DNA from: Amaricoccus sp.
GTDB taxonomy: Bacteria > Pseudomonadota > Alphaproteobacteria > Rhodobacterales > Rhodobacteraceae
Assembly: GCF_017993425.1 (NCBI RefSeq)
Contig: NZ_JAGOMQ010000016.1
Location: 19,472-83,471, forward strand
DNA: 64,000 nt
Direction of reading: 5' to 3'
The notes beneath the pieces were generated by a model that did no database searches, was not told the DNA's origin, and saw nothing but the letters and a program-made list of their open reading frames with translations. The translations under genes and the position numbers were made by a program. This document shows positions 1-8,468 of the stretch, one piece after another. The first letter of the stretch is position 1. Each line of letters begins with the position of its first letter.

Positions 1-617
1 CATCTCCGCCTTCGCCGCAAACCGCACGGCCGAAGGTCCGAAGGCCCGGAGACCGCCAACACGAGGAACAGGCAGAAAAGCACGCTCGCAGCACCCAAAC
101 CGGCCGCCCAATTTGCCGATACGATCGCCTGAGCACCTTCAAGCGCCCCCTTGCTCAATGGCGACCCAGCCGCGGCCACCCGGTCGAGGGGGCAATCCTC
201 GAGCCCGCGCCTGCCGCAGTCCGCGACGAGATGTCGAAAATCGCCCGACCACTGGACAGACCACCAACCGAGGAACCCTGCGACCCCGGCCACGCTGATC
301 ACAAGGATTGGGCCGTAAAACCACGTGCGGAATACGTATGTAGAGAAATAGAATGATGACACGACGATGACCACAAATGACGCTATCGACAATCCTGCGC
401 TTGCTACCGAGAATCGCAGCCGAGCAGCGATGTCTCCTACGAAGATTTTATTGTCATTCGCCATGTCAACGAGGGAAAGCTTGCGCGGCATGACGGATCT
501 GTAATCGTCTCCCAGATCGAAAAAACTAAACACAATAATGACAACGATCGGAGCGAGGAAGGTCAGCCCTCCAAACTTCCAGTCAGCTGTTCTCAAACGA
601 GCGAAAAAAATCTTCAC
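1..617 (-). CDS. Hypothetical multi-pass membrane protein, 3' part outside the window
   Basis: Translating the minus strand from a GTG at 617 gives an uninterrupted frame of about 205 codons that runs off the left edge. A GGAGG lies 5-6 bases before the GTG, which decides the start. Four hydrophobic stretches are visible: about residues 12-32, 66-90, 93-115 and one near the edge beginning ANWAAGLGAAS. A soluble loop lies between segments 3 and 4. I do not recognise a family. The gene lies downstream of the MotB/OmpA-like gene on the same strand, after a 144-bp gap. Its first 300 bases are clearly less GC-rich than the neighbours, with AT-ending codons (ATT, TTT, AAA, GTA), which suggests recent acquisition. 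The existence of the gene is fairly certain; its function is unknown. Confidence 0.7.
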   Translation of the reverse strand, partial: MKIFFARLRTADWKFGGLTFLAPIVVIIVFSFFDLGDDYRSVMPRKLSLVDMANDNKIFVGDIAARLRFSVASAGLSIASFVVIVVSSFYFSTYVFRTWFYGPILVISVAGVAGFLGWWSVQWSGDFRHLVADCGRRGLEDCPLDRVAAAGSPLSKGALEGAQAIVSANWAAGLGAASVLFCLFLVLAVSGPSDLRPCGLRRRRR

Positions 618-761
618 CGCGCCCTCCAAGGTCGCAGACGACTGAATTTAGGTGAAAATCTGAGTCGCAACAAGCGCTTGGCGCATGACGAGCAGGTAAA
701 TCGCATTCGCCTGCGATGACCGCGACGGCGTCTCGTGTCGCCTCCGGGGCGTCGCGCCGGT
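618..761. other. Short AT-richer intergenic gap
   Basis: This 144-bp stretch lies between the MotB/OmpA-like gene and the edge gene. It is less GC-rich than the coding flanks and could hold a promoter for the edge gene. I see no convincing -35/-10 pair and no strong hairpin. Confidence 0.4.
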
Positions 762-2300
762 CTACCGCTCCGTGAACTTCAGCTCGATCCGGCGGTTCCG
801 CGCCAGCCCCTCGGGGCTGTCGCCCGGGTCGACGGGCTGGTACTCGCCGAAGCCCGTCGCCGCCAGTCGCTCCGCCGGCACGCCCTGCGCCGCAATCATG
901 TAGCGCACCACCGACAGCGCCCGCGCCTGGGACAGCTCCCAGTTGTCGCGGAACGGGCTTCCGGACCCCAGCGGGGTCTTGTCGGTGTGGCCGTCCACCC
1001 GCAGCACCCAGTCGATGTCGGGCGGGATCTCGCTCGCGATCTCGCGGATCACCCCGGCCACCCGCGCCACCTGCGCCTGGCCCTCCGGGCCGAGCGTCGC
1101 CGAGCCGGGCGCGAACAGCACCTCCGAGGGGAAGACGAAACGGTCGCCCACCACCTGCACCCCCTCGCGGGCGCCGAGGATCTCCTGCATCCGCCCGAAG
1201 AACTCCGAGCGGTAGCGGCGCAGGTCCTTCGCCTCCGCCTCCAGCCGCGCGCGCTCGCGCGCCTCCAGCGCGGCGCGGGCCTGCTCCTCCGAGGCCACCC
1301 GCGCCAGCGCGGCGTTGAGGTTCGAGCCCAGCGTCTCGATCTGCACCTTGGCGTCGGCGTCGCGGTCCGCGGCGCTGTCGAGGAGCCCCTGCAACCCGTC
1401 GAGCTGCCGGCGCAGCTCGGCCGTCTGCTGGTTCAGCACCGCCACCTGCCGCTGCGCCTCGCCCGAGACCTCCTGCTGCTCCGACAGAAGCGCCCGCGCC
1501 TGCGCCAGCTCGCCCGCCCGCCGCTCGGCGTCCGTCAGCGCCGCCGCCTCCGACCCGGCCAGCCGGTCGCGCGCCGCCTCGGCCGCGGCGAGGAGCGTCA
1601 GCGTCTCCCCGGCGCGCTTGCGCTCGGCCTCGAGCGACAGCGTCATGGCGGTCAGCTCGGCCTGCGAGCCCTCCAGGCGCTTGCGCAGCTCCTCGGCCGC
1701 CGCGGCCTCGGCGAGCCGCGCCGCCTCGGCCTCGTCGAGCCTCGTCCCCTGCGCCGCCAGCTCGCCCGCGCGCGTGGCCGCCTCGCCGCGGAGCGACGCG
1801 ACCAGCGCCTCCAGCGCCTCGCGGCGGGCGGCGGCGAGGCGGGCGGCCTCCTTTTCCGCGTCGACCTCGGTCCGCGCCTGCGCGAGCGACAGCTCCAGCG
1901 CCTGGCTGGCCGACAGCCGCTCGGCGCTCTCCGCCTGCGCCGCCTCCAGCGAGCCGGAAAGATCGGTGTTGCGCGCGATCAGGCTCGCCACCTGCGCCTC
2001 GAAATCCGCGAGCCGCTCGGCCTGCGCGTCGCGCTCGCCGGTCAGCGTCGAGATCAGCGCCGCCCGGGTGTCCGCCTCGGACCGCGCGAGGCCGAGCGCG
2101 TCGGCGAGGTTCGCCACCTGCACCGAGAGCTCGTCCAGCTCCCTGTCCTTGCCGGTGATGGTGTCGCGCAGCACGAACTGCACGATCATGAAGATGGAGA
2201 GCACGAAGAACAGCACCAGAACCAGCGCCGTCATCACGTCGACGAAGCCCGGCCAGATCAGAAGCTGGAACCGGTTGCCCCGCCGCGACGCCAGCGCCAT
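762..2300 (-). CDS. MotB/OmpA-like peptidoglycan-binding stator protein with long coiled coil
   Basis: This 512-residue protein begins with a short basic segment and one transmembrane helix (about residues 14-45, containing WPGFVDVMTALVLVLFF). Its Asp is placed like the proton-carrying Asp of MotB/ExbD-type subunits. An Ala/Glu/Arg-rich coiled coil of about 300 residues follows. An OmpA-like domain at about 390-512 contains VDGHTDKTPLG and NWELSQARA, the peptidoglycan-binding signature, and ends with NRRIELKF. The gene starts 5 bp after the MotA/ExbB-like gene, so the two should form one ion-driven motor complex spanning the periplasm. The coiled coil is far longer than in flagellar MotB. The pair could be a cell-envelope motor; a Zorya-type role is considered and not supported by neighbours. 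Confidence 0.85.
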   Translation of the reverse strand: MALASRRGNRFQLLIWPGFVDVMTALVLVLFFVLSIFMIVQFVLRDTITGKDRELDELSVQVANLADALGLARSEADTRAALISTLTGERDAQAERLADFEAQVASLIARNTDLSGSLEAAQAESAERLSASQALELSLAQARTEVDAEKEAARLAAARREALEALVASLRGEAATRAGELAAQGTRLDEAEAARLAEAAAAEELRKRLEGSQAELTAMTLSLEAERKRAGETLTLLAAAEAARDRLAGSEAAALTDAERRAGELAQARALLSEQQEVSGEAQRQVAVLNQQTAELRRQLDGLQGLLDSAADRDADAKVQIETLGSNLNAALARVASEEQARAALEARERARLEAEAKDLRRYRSEFFGRMQEILGAREGVQVVGDRFVFPSEVLFAPGSATLGPEGQAQVARVAGVIREIASEIPPDIDWVLRVDGHTDKTPLGSGSPFRDNWELSQARALSVVRYMIAAQGVPAERLAATGFGEYQPVDPGDSPEGLARNRRIELKFTER

Positions 2301-2304
2301 CGCC

Positions 2305-3543
2305 CTACCCCCGCCGCCCGGCCAGCGCCCGCAGTGCCTCGGCGATGCCGGCGATGTCCTGGCGGATCTCCGTCACCAGATCCTGCCGCCCGCCGGCCAT
2401 GTCCTCGAGGATGCGCAGCACCTGCGTGTCGATCGAGCGCAGCCGCGCCCGCGTCTCGGCGTCGAGCCGGCCGGTCTCCTCGTCGCGCGCGGCGAGGAGC
2501 TGCGCCGTCGCCTCCTGCGCCAGCACCATGCGCTCGACCAGCGCCCGGTCCTCGGCCCGCGCGCCCAGCGCCTGCCCGGTCGCCTCCTGCGCGGCGACCA
2601 GCCGGTCGAGGAGCGCCCGCTCCTCCGCCCGCCGCTCCGGCGAGGCGATCAGCCGCACCAGCTCATCGATCCGCGCCTCGGTGGCGGCGGCCCGCGCGGC
2701 GCCGGCCTCGACAACCTCGCGCAAGGAGTCGACCTGGATCGCGCTCTGCTCGATCACCCCCAGCAGCGCCCCGGCGGTCAGCGGCTCGTCGGCGTCCACC
2801 CCGGCGACCCCGAGCTTGGTGATCGAGGAAAGCCATTCCTCCAGCTCGCGGTAGAAGCGGTTCTGCGCATGACTGACGAAGAGCTCCAGCAGCCCCACCA
2901 CCAGCGACCCGGCGAGGCCGAGCAGCGACGAGCCGAAGGCCGTCCCCATGCCGCCGAGCTGGCCCTCGAGCCCGCGCATCAGGCTGTCGAAGCCGGCGGC
3001 GGCGCTCTCGCCCTCCTGCGGGGCCATCGAGCGGATGGTGTCGACGACCGCCGGCACCACCGTGGCGAGGCCGTAGAACGTGCCGAGGAGGCCGAGGAAG
3101 ATCAGGAGCCCGATCAGGTAGCGCGTCAGATCCCGCTGCTCCTCGATGCGCACCGAGACGCTCTCGAGGATCGACCGCGTCGAGGTCGAGCTGAGCGCCC
3201 GCCGCGCCCGCCGCTCGCGCAGGAGGGTGGCGAGCGGCGTCAGCAGCCGCGGCGGCGAGGCCATGTCGTGGCCGGGCCGCTCCAGCGCGAAGCCCTCGAT
3301 CCAGCTCACCGAGGCGATCAGCGACAGCACCTGCCAGAAGCAGGCCGCCACGCCGACGAAGAAGACGAGGACGATGAAGGCCTTGAGATAGGGCGAGGCG
3401 GCGAAGATCCCCGCGAGCTGCGGATAGAGCAGGATCGCGCAGGCGGCGGTCAGCCCCAGCACGATCAGCATCATCACCACCTGCCGGACCGGCTGGGAGA
3501 ACTGCGGCTCCGCCCGGACCTCGCTCGTCGCCGCGTGCGCCAT
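2305..3543 (-). CDS. MotA/TolQ/ExbB-family proton-channel protein
   Basis: This 412-residue protein has four hydrophobic helices. Two lie near residues 20-75 (QVVMMLIVLGLTAACAILL and AFIVLVFFVGVAACFWQ). A MotA-like pair follows (LIGLLIFLGLLGTFYGL and GMGTAFGSSLLGLAGSLVVG), typical of the channel helices of the family. The C-terminal 170 residues are a charged, probably coiled-coil cytoplasmic tail with repeated ERALLDRLVAAQEAT-type units. It is encoded directly upstream of the OmpA-domain partner, consistent with a 5:2 stator-like motor. It is not the flagellar MotA, which lies at 12375-13247. Substrate ion and function are not evident from sequence. Confidence 0.85.
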   Translation of the reverse strand: MAHAATSEVRAEPQFSQPVRQVVMMLIVLGLTAACAILLYPQLAGIFAASPYLKAFIVLVFFVGVAACFWQVLSLIASVSWIEGFALERPGHDMASPPRLLTPLATLLRERRARRALSSTSTRSILESVSVRIEEQRDLTRYLIGLLIFLGLLGTFYGLATVVPAVVDTIRSMAPQEGESAAAGFDSLMRGLEGQLGGMGTAFGSSLLGLAGSLVVGLLELFVSHAQNRFYRELEEWLSSITKLGVAGVDADEPLTAGALLGVIEQSAIQVDSLREVVEAGAARAAATEARIDELVRLIASPERRAEERALLDRLVAAQEATGQALGARAEDRALVERMVLAQEATAQLLAARDEETGRLDAETRARLRSIDTQVLRILEDMAGGRQDLVTEIRQDIAGIAEALRALAGRRG

Positions 3544-3640
3544 CGCTCCGGGCGTCCTCCCTCTGCTCGCCTGCGGCGGACCTTAGCTCCGCGAGCCGAT
3601 CATTCCAACCGGCTTTCGGGGCTCGCGAATCCGCCGCCGC

Positions 3641-4852
3641 TCAGCGGGCCGGAGCGGCCCCCGACGGCAGGACGACGACCGCGACCTCGTCGCCGAGCTC
3701 GGCCACCACCGCGTCGACGAGCTCGCCCTCCCCGGCGGGCGTGACGCCGATCACCTCGGCCGCGTCGATCGGCTCGACCGGCTCCTGGTTCATCCTCGCC
3801 TCGCGGACCGCCGCCTGCTCCTCGCGGAAGAGCGCCCAGCACGACATGAAGAGCGCGGCGACGAGCGGCCCGAGCACGAAGCCGTTGATCCCGAAGACCG
3901 AGAGGCCGCCGAGCGTCGAGACCAGCACGACGTAGTCCGGCAACCGCGATTCCTTGCCGACCAGCGGCGGCCGCAGCAGGTTGTCGACGAGGCCGATCAC
4001 CCCGATGCCGATCGCCACCATGATCCCGCCGCGCAGGTAGTCGCCGGTCATCATCAGGTAGCCGGCGACCGGCGCCCAAACCAGCGCCGCGCCGACCGCC
4101 GGCAGCATCGACAGGAACATCATCAGCACGCCCCAGAGCAGCGCGCCCTGGATGCCGAGCGCCCAGAAGGCGACGCCGCCGATGCCGCCCTGGATGATCG
4201 CGATGATGATGTTGCCCTTGACCGTGGCCCGAACCACCGCCGCGAACTTCTTCAGCAGCGCCTCGTTGTATTCCGGGCTCAGCGGCAGCGATTCCCGGAT
4301 GGTCGCGCCGATGCGCTTGCCGTCGCGGAAGAGGAAGAACAGCACGTAGAGCATCACGCCGATCGCGGCGATGAAGCGCACGGTATTCTGCCCGACGCTC
4401 AGCGCCTGCGCGGCGAGGAACTGGCTGATCGTCGACACCGTCTCGACCAGCCGCTCGCGGAGGCGGTCGAAGTCGACGATGCCGATGCGGTCCACCCAGT
4501 TCTGCGCCCAGGTCGGCAGGTGGTCGACGACGTCGGCGAGGCTGGAGGGGACGGGAATGTTCCCGTCCTGGATGCGCGCGACGAAGGCCGCGCCCTCGCT
4601 GACCACCGAGCCGACCACGATGATCATGGGGATGACCGCGAGCACGATGCAGACGATCACGCTGATCGCCGCCGCGATGTTGCTCCCGGCTCCGAAGCGG
4701 CGCTCCAGCCGGCGCTGCAGCGGGCGGAACACGATGGCGAGGATCACCGCCCACAGCACCGCGCCGTAGAACGGGATCAGGATCCAGGCGAAAGCCAGCG
4801 AGACGAGCCCCAGCAGCAGCAGGAACGACTGGCGTTGCAGCGTCGTGTACAT
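3641..4852 (-). CDS. AI-2E family transporter (UPF0118/PerM-like permease)
   Basis: This 403-residue integral membrane protein has the helix pattern of the AI-2E/PerM family. Paired N-terminal helices (SFLLLLGLVSLAFAWILIPF) are followed by a helix with VILAIVFRPLQRRLE, a soluble segment with LPTWAQNWVDR, and C-terminal helices containing IGLVDNLLRPPLVGKESRLPDYVVLVSTL, split here only by normal loop residues. The DNxLRP motif is diagnostic. An ATG at 4852 (MYTTLQRQSF) is preferred over the upstream in-frame start at 4969, because that extension is low-complexity and not family-like. The substrate is unknown; the family name does not prove autoinducer-2 export. The gene appears to be transcribed alone. 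Confidence 0.85.
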   Translation of the reverse strand: MYTTLQRQSFLLLLGLVSLAFAWILIPFYGAVLWAVILAIVFRPLQRRLERRFGAGSNIAAAISVIVCIVLAVIPMIIVVGSVVSEGAAFVARIQDGNIPVPSSLADVVDHLPTWAQNWVDRIGIVDFDRLRERLVETVSTISQFLAAQALSVGQNTVRFIAAIGVMLYVLFFLFRDGKRIGATIRESLPLSPEYNEALLKKFAAVVRATVKGNIIIAIIQGGIGGVAFWALGIQGALLWGVLMMFLSMLPAVGAALVWAPVAGYLMMTGDYLRGGIMVAIGIGVIGLVDNLLRPPLVGKESRLPDYVVLVSTLGGLSVFGINGFVLGPLVAALFMSCWALFREEQAAVREARMNQEPVEPIDAAEVIGVTPAGEGELVDAVVAELGDEVAVVVLPSGAAPAR

Positions 4853-5050
4853 GGGGGCGTCGCTCCGGCCGGACCGCGTCCGGGCTGAAGCCCGATCGCC
4901 GGACGAGAAGCTAGTCCTCCCGCCCGGCCGCGACAAGCCGCCGCCCGAAGCGTCGTCGGGGCGTCGCATCCGGACGCGCCGACCCGCCGCCGATCAGGCA
5001 ACATGGCGGCCGATTTGACGCATGACTTTGCCGCTGCCGGAGATTGCCCG

Positions 5051-5497
5051 ATGACCGTGAAACCCGATCCCGACCTTTACCGGCCCGATCTCGTCGCCAC
5101 CTACGAGGCCGGCAAGGGCCGGCGCTACGGCCTCCTCTTCTCGGCCAACGGCGGCGCCTACGCGATCGCCGTCTATCTCGCCGGCTTCAAGCACGGCTTC
5201 GGCGGCGTCTCCTTCGACGCGCTCGGCCTGATCGTGCTCGCCGCCTTCATGATCGTCTTCAACCGCACGATGTGGGTCGACATCTTCGCCTTCGGCATGC
5301 GGATGCGGGACCTCGACCGGGAGATGAGGAACGTCCCCTGCGACGAGAAGTGGCTGCTCTTCGGAGCCAAGGGAAAGGCCGTGCTCGCCACGTTTTGCGT
5401 CGGGCTCATGCTCGCCTGGGCCTGCGTCCTCGTCGGCGGCGTCCTCGCGGCGACGCTCGGGATCGACCCCCAAGCCGCCGCGCCGGCCGCGCAATAA
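5051..5497 (+). CDS. Small conserved-type inner-membrane protein, unknown function
   Basis: This protein has 148 residues from the ATG at 5051 (MTVKPDPDLYRPDL). That start is chosen because GGAG lies 8 bases upstream, while the in-frame ATG at 5003 has none. Three hydrophobic segments are visible: SANGGAYAIAVYLAGF, SFDALGLIVLAAFMIVF and KAVLATFCVGLMLAWACVLV. A short basic/acidic loop (MRMRDLDREMRNVPCDEK) lies between the second and third. No enzymatic motif is visible and I do not recognise a named family. The gene converges on fliG, whose stop codon lies about 60 bp beyond this gene's end. Confidence 0.7.
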   Translation: MTVKPDPDLYRPDLVATYEAGKGRRYGLLFSANGGAYAIAVYLAGFKHGFGGVSFDALGLIVLAAFMIVFNRTMWVDIFAFGMRMRDLDREMRNVPCDEKWLLFGAKGKAVLATFCVGLMLAWACVLVGGVLAATLGIDPQAAAPAAQ

Positions 5498-5539
5498 CGT
5501 TGCCGACTTTTCTACTTTTTTATCTCAACAGCTTGACCC

Positions 5540-5558
5540 ATGTCCCACCGTGGGACAT
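5540..5558. repeat. Palindromic element R3, copy 1 (ATGTCCCACCGTGGGACAT)
   Basis: A perfect 8-bp inverted repeat with a 3-base centre lies between two convergent genes and touches the fliG stop codon. It is preceded on plus by a T-rich run (ctttttta) and TTGACCC. A very similar arrangement recurs at 56472-56499. With no T run after the hairpin on minus, it is not a clear intrinsic terminator for fliG. It could be a protein-binding palindrome or a bidirectional end structure. Confidence 0.5.
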
Positions 5559-6634
5559 CAGGCCGCCCCCGGATCGCGCTCGACGAACCGGATCTGGCCC
5601 TCGCGGACGAGGATCTGGATCGCCTTGGTGATCTCTATCTGCGCCGCCTCGCCCTCCTTGCGGCCGGGCTCCGGCAGGCCGGCGAGGTCCTCGACGTAGC
5701 GCTCCGACAGCCGCCGCGGCACGTTCTCCAGCACGAAGGCGACGCTGGCGCTGCCCTGCGCCTGCCCGAGCTTCAGCGCCATCAGCAGCGTCTCCTCCGG
5801 GATGTCGCGCAGCACCGCCGCCATGTCGCGCGGGTTGAGCCGCGCAGGGATGTCCTCGAAGGTGAACATCGTCCGCTGCACGTCCTGCGCCAGCCCCGGC
5901 TCGGCCGCCTCGAGATAGCCGAGGAAGCCGTCGCGCGCCTCCGACGAGATGTTGTTCATCAGCCCGGCGATCAGGTCCGCCGGCCGCCGCTTCGACAGGT
6001 TCCGCTGCAGCACCGACAGGAAGTCGCGCTCGATCGCGCCCTGGATCGCCGCCGCCACCGCCGGGTCGAGGCTCGGCACCCGGCTCAGCCGCAGCACGAT
6101 CGCCTGCGCAAATCCCCGGTCGAGCCGCTCCAGCACGCTCGCCGCCGTCTCGGGGCGCAGCTCCGACAGGATCACCGCCGCGGTCTGCGGATGCTCGGCC
6201 TGCACGAAGCTCGCCAGCGCCGCGACCGGCGTGTCGTTCAGCCGGTCCCAGACGCTGCGCGGCGTCCCCTGCCCGCCGTCGAGCAGCCGCGACACCTCGC
6301 CCTCGTCGAGCACCGCCCCGAGGAGCTTGCGCGCCGCCTTGTCGCCCCCCGCCACGTCCGGCCCCGAGGTCAGCGCCTCGAGGAACTCCACGATCACCGC
6401 GTCGAGCACCTCCTGCCGCACCTTGCCGAGCCCGGCCAGCGTGCGGGCGAAGCGCATCAGGTCGGGCTCCGCCAGCCCGCGCAGCACCGAGGCCCCGGCG
6501 TCCGGGCCGATCGCGGTCAGGATGATCGCCGCCTTCTCGATCGGGCTCGGCATCTGGTCCGGCCGCAGCGCGGGCGCCGGCGGCCGCGCCTTGTCGCCGC
6601 CGCGGCGGGCAGGCAGCAGCGCGCCGTCGCTCAT
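5558..6634 (-). CDS. fliG: Flagellar motor switch protein FliG
   Basis: This 358-residue protein matches FliG over its length. It has an N-terminal region with MPSPIEKAAIILTAIGPDAG and a middle domain with HPQTAAVILSELRPETAASVL, the EHPQxxAxxL signature. The C-terminal torque-generating domain contains MFTFEDIPARLNPRDMAAVL and LLMALKLGQAQGSA. FliG sits on the cytoplasmic face of the MS ring and transmits stator force to the rotor. The start ATG at 6634 overlaps the fliP stop (ATGA), indicating translational coupling. Longer in-frame extensions to 7048 lie inside fliP and are rejected. It is the last gene of the minus-strand fliF-H-N-P-G run. Confidence 0.93.
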   Translation of the reverse strand: MSDGALLPARRGGDKARPPAPALRPDQMPSPIEKAAIILTAIGPDAGASVLRGLAEPDLMRFARTLAGLGKVRQEVLDAVIVEFLEALTSGPDVAGGDKAARKLLGAVLDEGEVSRLLDGGQGTPRSVWDRLNDTPVAALASFVQAEHPQTAAVILSELRPETAASVLERLDRGFAQAIVLRLSRVPSLDPAVAAAIQGAIERDFLSVLQRNLSKRRPADLIAGLMNNISSEARDGFLGYLEAAEPGLAQDVQRTMFTFEDIPARLNPRDMAAVLRDIPEETLLMALKLGQAQGSASVAFVLENVPRRLSERYVEDLAGLPEPGRKEGEAAQIEITKAIQILVREGQIRFVERDPGAA

Positions 6635-7392
6635 TGCCCGTAGCTCCGCACCAAGGCTCCGGCGAGCAGGCTCCAGCCGTCGGCGATCACGAAGAACGCG
6701 AGCTTGAACGGCAGCGACACGATCGCCGGCGGCACCATCATCATGCCCATCGACATCAGCACCGCCGCCACCACCAGGTCGATGACGAGGAACGGCAGGA
6801 AGATCAGGAACCCGACCTCGAAGCCGCGCTTGATCTCGCCGAGCAGGAACGCCGGCACCAGCAGGTTGAGCGGCGCCCCCCCGTCCGCCGCCGGCGCGGC
6901 CGCCCGCGGCGCCGCCTCGCGCAGCATCTCGACCGTGGCGGGATCGACCCGTGCCGCCATGAAGGCCCGGAACGGCGCGATCGTCGGCGCGAAGGCCGCC
7001 TCGGGGGCGATCTGCCCGTCGATCATCGGCCGCACCCCCGCCTCCCACGCCTCGCGGAACACCGGCTCCATGACGAACCAGGTCAGGAACATCGCGAGGC
7101 TGACGATCAGCATGTTCGGCGGCGCCTGCTGCACCCCGATCGCCTGGCGCAGGATGGAGAGCACGGTGACCATGAACGGAAAGCAGGTCACCATGATGGC
7201 GATCCCCGGCGCGAGGCTGAGGAGCGTCAGCAGCAGGAAGAGCTGCACCGTCCGCAGCGACAGCGCCTCGCCGTCGCCGAGGCTGATCGAGACGTCCTGC
7301 GCGAGGACGGGCAGCGCGACGAGCGACAGCCCCGCCGCCAGCGCGAGGCCGAGGGCCGGGCGCCGGGGCAGCAGCGCGGCGCAGCCTCCCAC
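6631..7392 (-). CDS. fliP: Flagellar type III secretion protein FliP
   Basis: FliP is part of the FliPQR export gate in the inner membrane. The protein shows a signal-like N-terminus (ALGLALAAGLSLVALPVLAQ), then TVQLFLLLTLLSLAPGIAIM and the FliP-type PPNMLIVSLAMFLTWFVM. It ends with the conserved LLGEIKRGFEVGFLIFLPF and MMMVPPAIVSLPFKLAFFV. A GTG at 7392 gives 253 residues, the usual length. The longest in-frame start is an ATG at 7575 overlapping fliN, but it adds about 61 atypical residues through a dispersed non-coding motif at 7437-7477. The GTG has no good Shine-Dalgarno, so the start is uncertain. The 3' end overlaps the fliG start. Confidence 0.85.
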   Translation of the reverse strand: MGGCAALLPRRPALGLALAAGLSLVALPVLAQDVSISLGDGEALSLRTVQLFLLLTLLSLAPGIAIMVTCFPFMVTVLSILRQAIGVQQAPPNMLIVSLAMFLTWFVMEPVFREAWEAGVRPMIDGQIAPEAAFAPTIAPFRAFMAARVDPATVEMLREAAPRAAAPAADGGAPLNLLVPAFLLGEIKRGFEVGFLIFLPFLVIDLVVAAVLMSMGMMMVPPAIVSLPFKLAFFVIADGWSLLAGALVRSYGQ

Positions 7393-7436
7393 GGTCAGGA
7401 GGCCAAAAGCAGGCGCAGGCGCCCCGGGACGCTGCC

Positions 7437-7477
7437 TAACACGCGTGATAGCTTGGTTATGCCATTGAAATAAATAA
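7437..7477. repeat. Dispersed ~40-bp motif M1, copy 1 (divergent)
   Basis: The segment contains CACGCGTGAT followed by TTGGTTATGCCATTGAAAT and an AT-rich end. It aligns with copies at 11962, 20841 and 46509 and is the most diverged of the four, keeping the core CACGCGTG and CCATTGAAATA. It lies between fliN and the family-length start of fliP, so it may be regulatory for fliP-fliG. Confidence 0.5.
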
Positions 7478-7564
7478 TCTTTCGAGATCCGCGAATTTTC
7501 GGGCGCGTGAGAGAATCGCCGCCCCGGAGGGGGCGACGACGGATCCGCGGCTCGCCGAGAACGA

Positions 7565-7882
7565 TCAGAGCTCATTCGAGAAGTCGGCCACCTCGGTCAG
7601 CCGCACCCCGAGCCGGCCGGACTCGTCGCCAAGCTCCTGCAGCTCGCCGCGCGCGATCAGGCGGTCGCCGATATAGAGCTCGACCGGATCGTCGATCGTG
7701 GAGTCGAGCGTCAGCACCGAGTCCCGCCGCAGCTCGACCAGCTCGCTCACCAGCGGCCGCGCCTTGCCGACCGAGATGGTCACCTCGATCGGCACGCCGA
7801 GGAACGCGCCGACGCGCGCGCTTGGCCGCGCCGGGGCGTCCGGGGCGCCGGCCTCGGGACGGGGATCCGCGGCGTCATCCAT
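7565..7882 (-). CDS. fliN: Flagellar motor switch protein FliN
   Basis: This 105-residue protein consists mainly of one SpoA (surface presentation of antigens) domain. It contains LGVPIEVTISVGKARPLVSE, then LTLDSTIDDPVELYIGDRL and ARGELQELGDESGRLGVRL, the classic FliN pattern of 'D.PV.L.vn..l.a.GE.v.v....gvRi'. FliN forms the base of the flagellar C ring with FliM and FliG. The start overlaps the 3' end of fliH by 8 bases. The N-terminal 20 residues are Pro/Ala-rich and probably disordered. Confidence 0.9.
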   Translation of the reverse strand: MDDAADPRPEAGAPDAPARPSARVGAFLGVPIEVTISVGKARPLVSELVELRRDSVLTLDSTIDDPVELYIGDRLIARGELQELGDESGRLGVRLTEVADFSNEL

Positions 7883-8468
7883 AGCGGCGCTCCTCTATCT
7901 CCGCGTCTTCCGGCTCGAGATGCGCCGCCACGCAGGCGCGCAGCTCCTCGGCGCAGGCGTCGAGGTCGATCCGGTCGTAGCCCTGGTCCCAGTAGAGCGC
8001 CGCCTCGCGCGGCAGCATCTCCGGCGCCGGCTCCACGGTGGCCGCGAGGCCCCGCTCGGCGAGGATGCCGCGGATCACCGGCACGAGCTCCGGCGCGCAG
8101 CGCAGGACGGGCCGCGCCTCCGGGGCCGCGGCCAGCGCCTGCTCGACCCGGGCCGCCGCCTCGGCGGCGAGGCCGGCCTCGGCGAGCGCCGGGGTCAGCG
8201 CCGCGACGATCGCCCCGGCGAAGGGCGCGAGGCTCACCGCCACGTGCCGCCGCGCCGCCTCGTTGGTCAGCCGCCCGTCGCACAGCGCCTCGATGAGCTC
8301 GCTGGTCAGCCGCGACTGCTCGGCGAGATGCGCCTCGGTCGCGGCGGCCTGGCCCGCGAGGAAGCCGGCGCGCCAGGCCTCCTCGCGAGCCTCCGCCAGC
8401 GCCCGCTCCTCGGGAGCGGGCCCCCGGACGCCGGCGGGTTCGAAGATCTGCAGGCGGAAAGCGTTCAT
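7875..8468 (-). CDS. fliH: Probable flagellar assembly protein FliH
   Basis: This 197-residue, Ala/Glu-rich protein is encoded between fliF and fliN. It has the FliH outline: a short N-terminal segment (MNAFRLQIFEPAG), a charged helical region, and a C-terminal domain ending in LYWDQGYDRIDLDACAEELR. Family assignment rests on position and architecture more than on a sharp motif. FliH regulates the FliI ATPase at the export apparatus. The ATG at 8468 overlaps the fliF stop as ATGA; a longer in-frame ORF up to 8975 lies within fliF and is a shadow. fliI is not in the window. Confidence 0.7.
   Translation of the reverse strand: MNAFRLQIFEPAGVRGPAPEERALAEAREEAWRAGFLAGQAAATEAHLAEQSRLTSELIEALCDGRLTNEAARRHVAVSLAPFAGAIVAALTPALAEAGLAAEAAARVEQALAAAPEARPVLRCAPELVPVIRGILAERGLAATVEPAPEMLPREAALYWDQGYDRIDLDACAEELRACVAAHLEPEDAEIEERRYG

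Noticed and set aside
762..3543. Zorya anti-phage system
   Set aside because: The motor pair fits only in part, and the helicase/nuclease partners of Zorya are not in the window. Kept as a question about an envelope motor.
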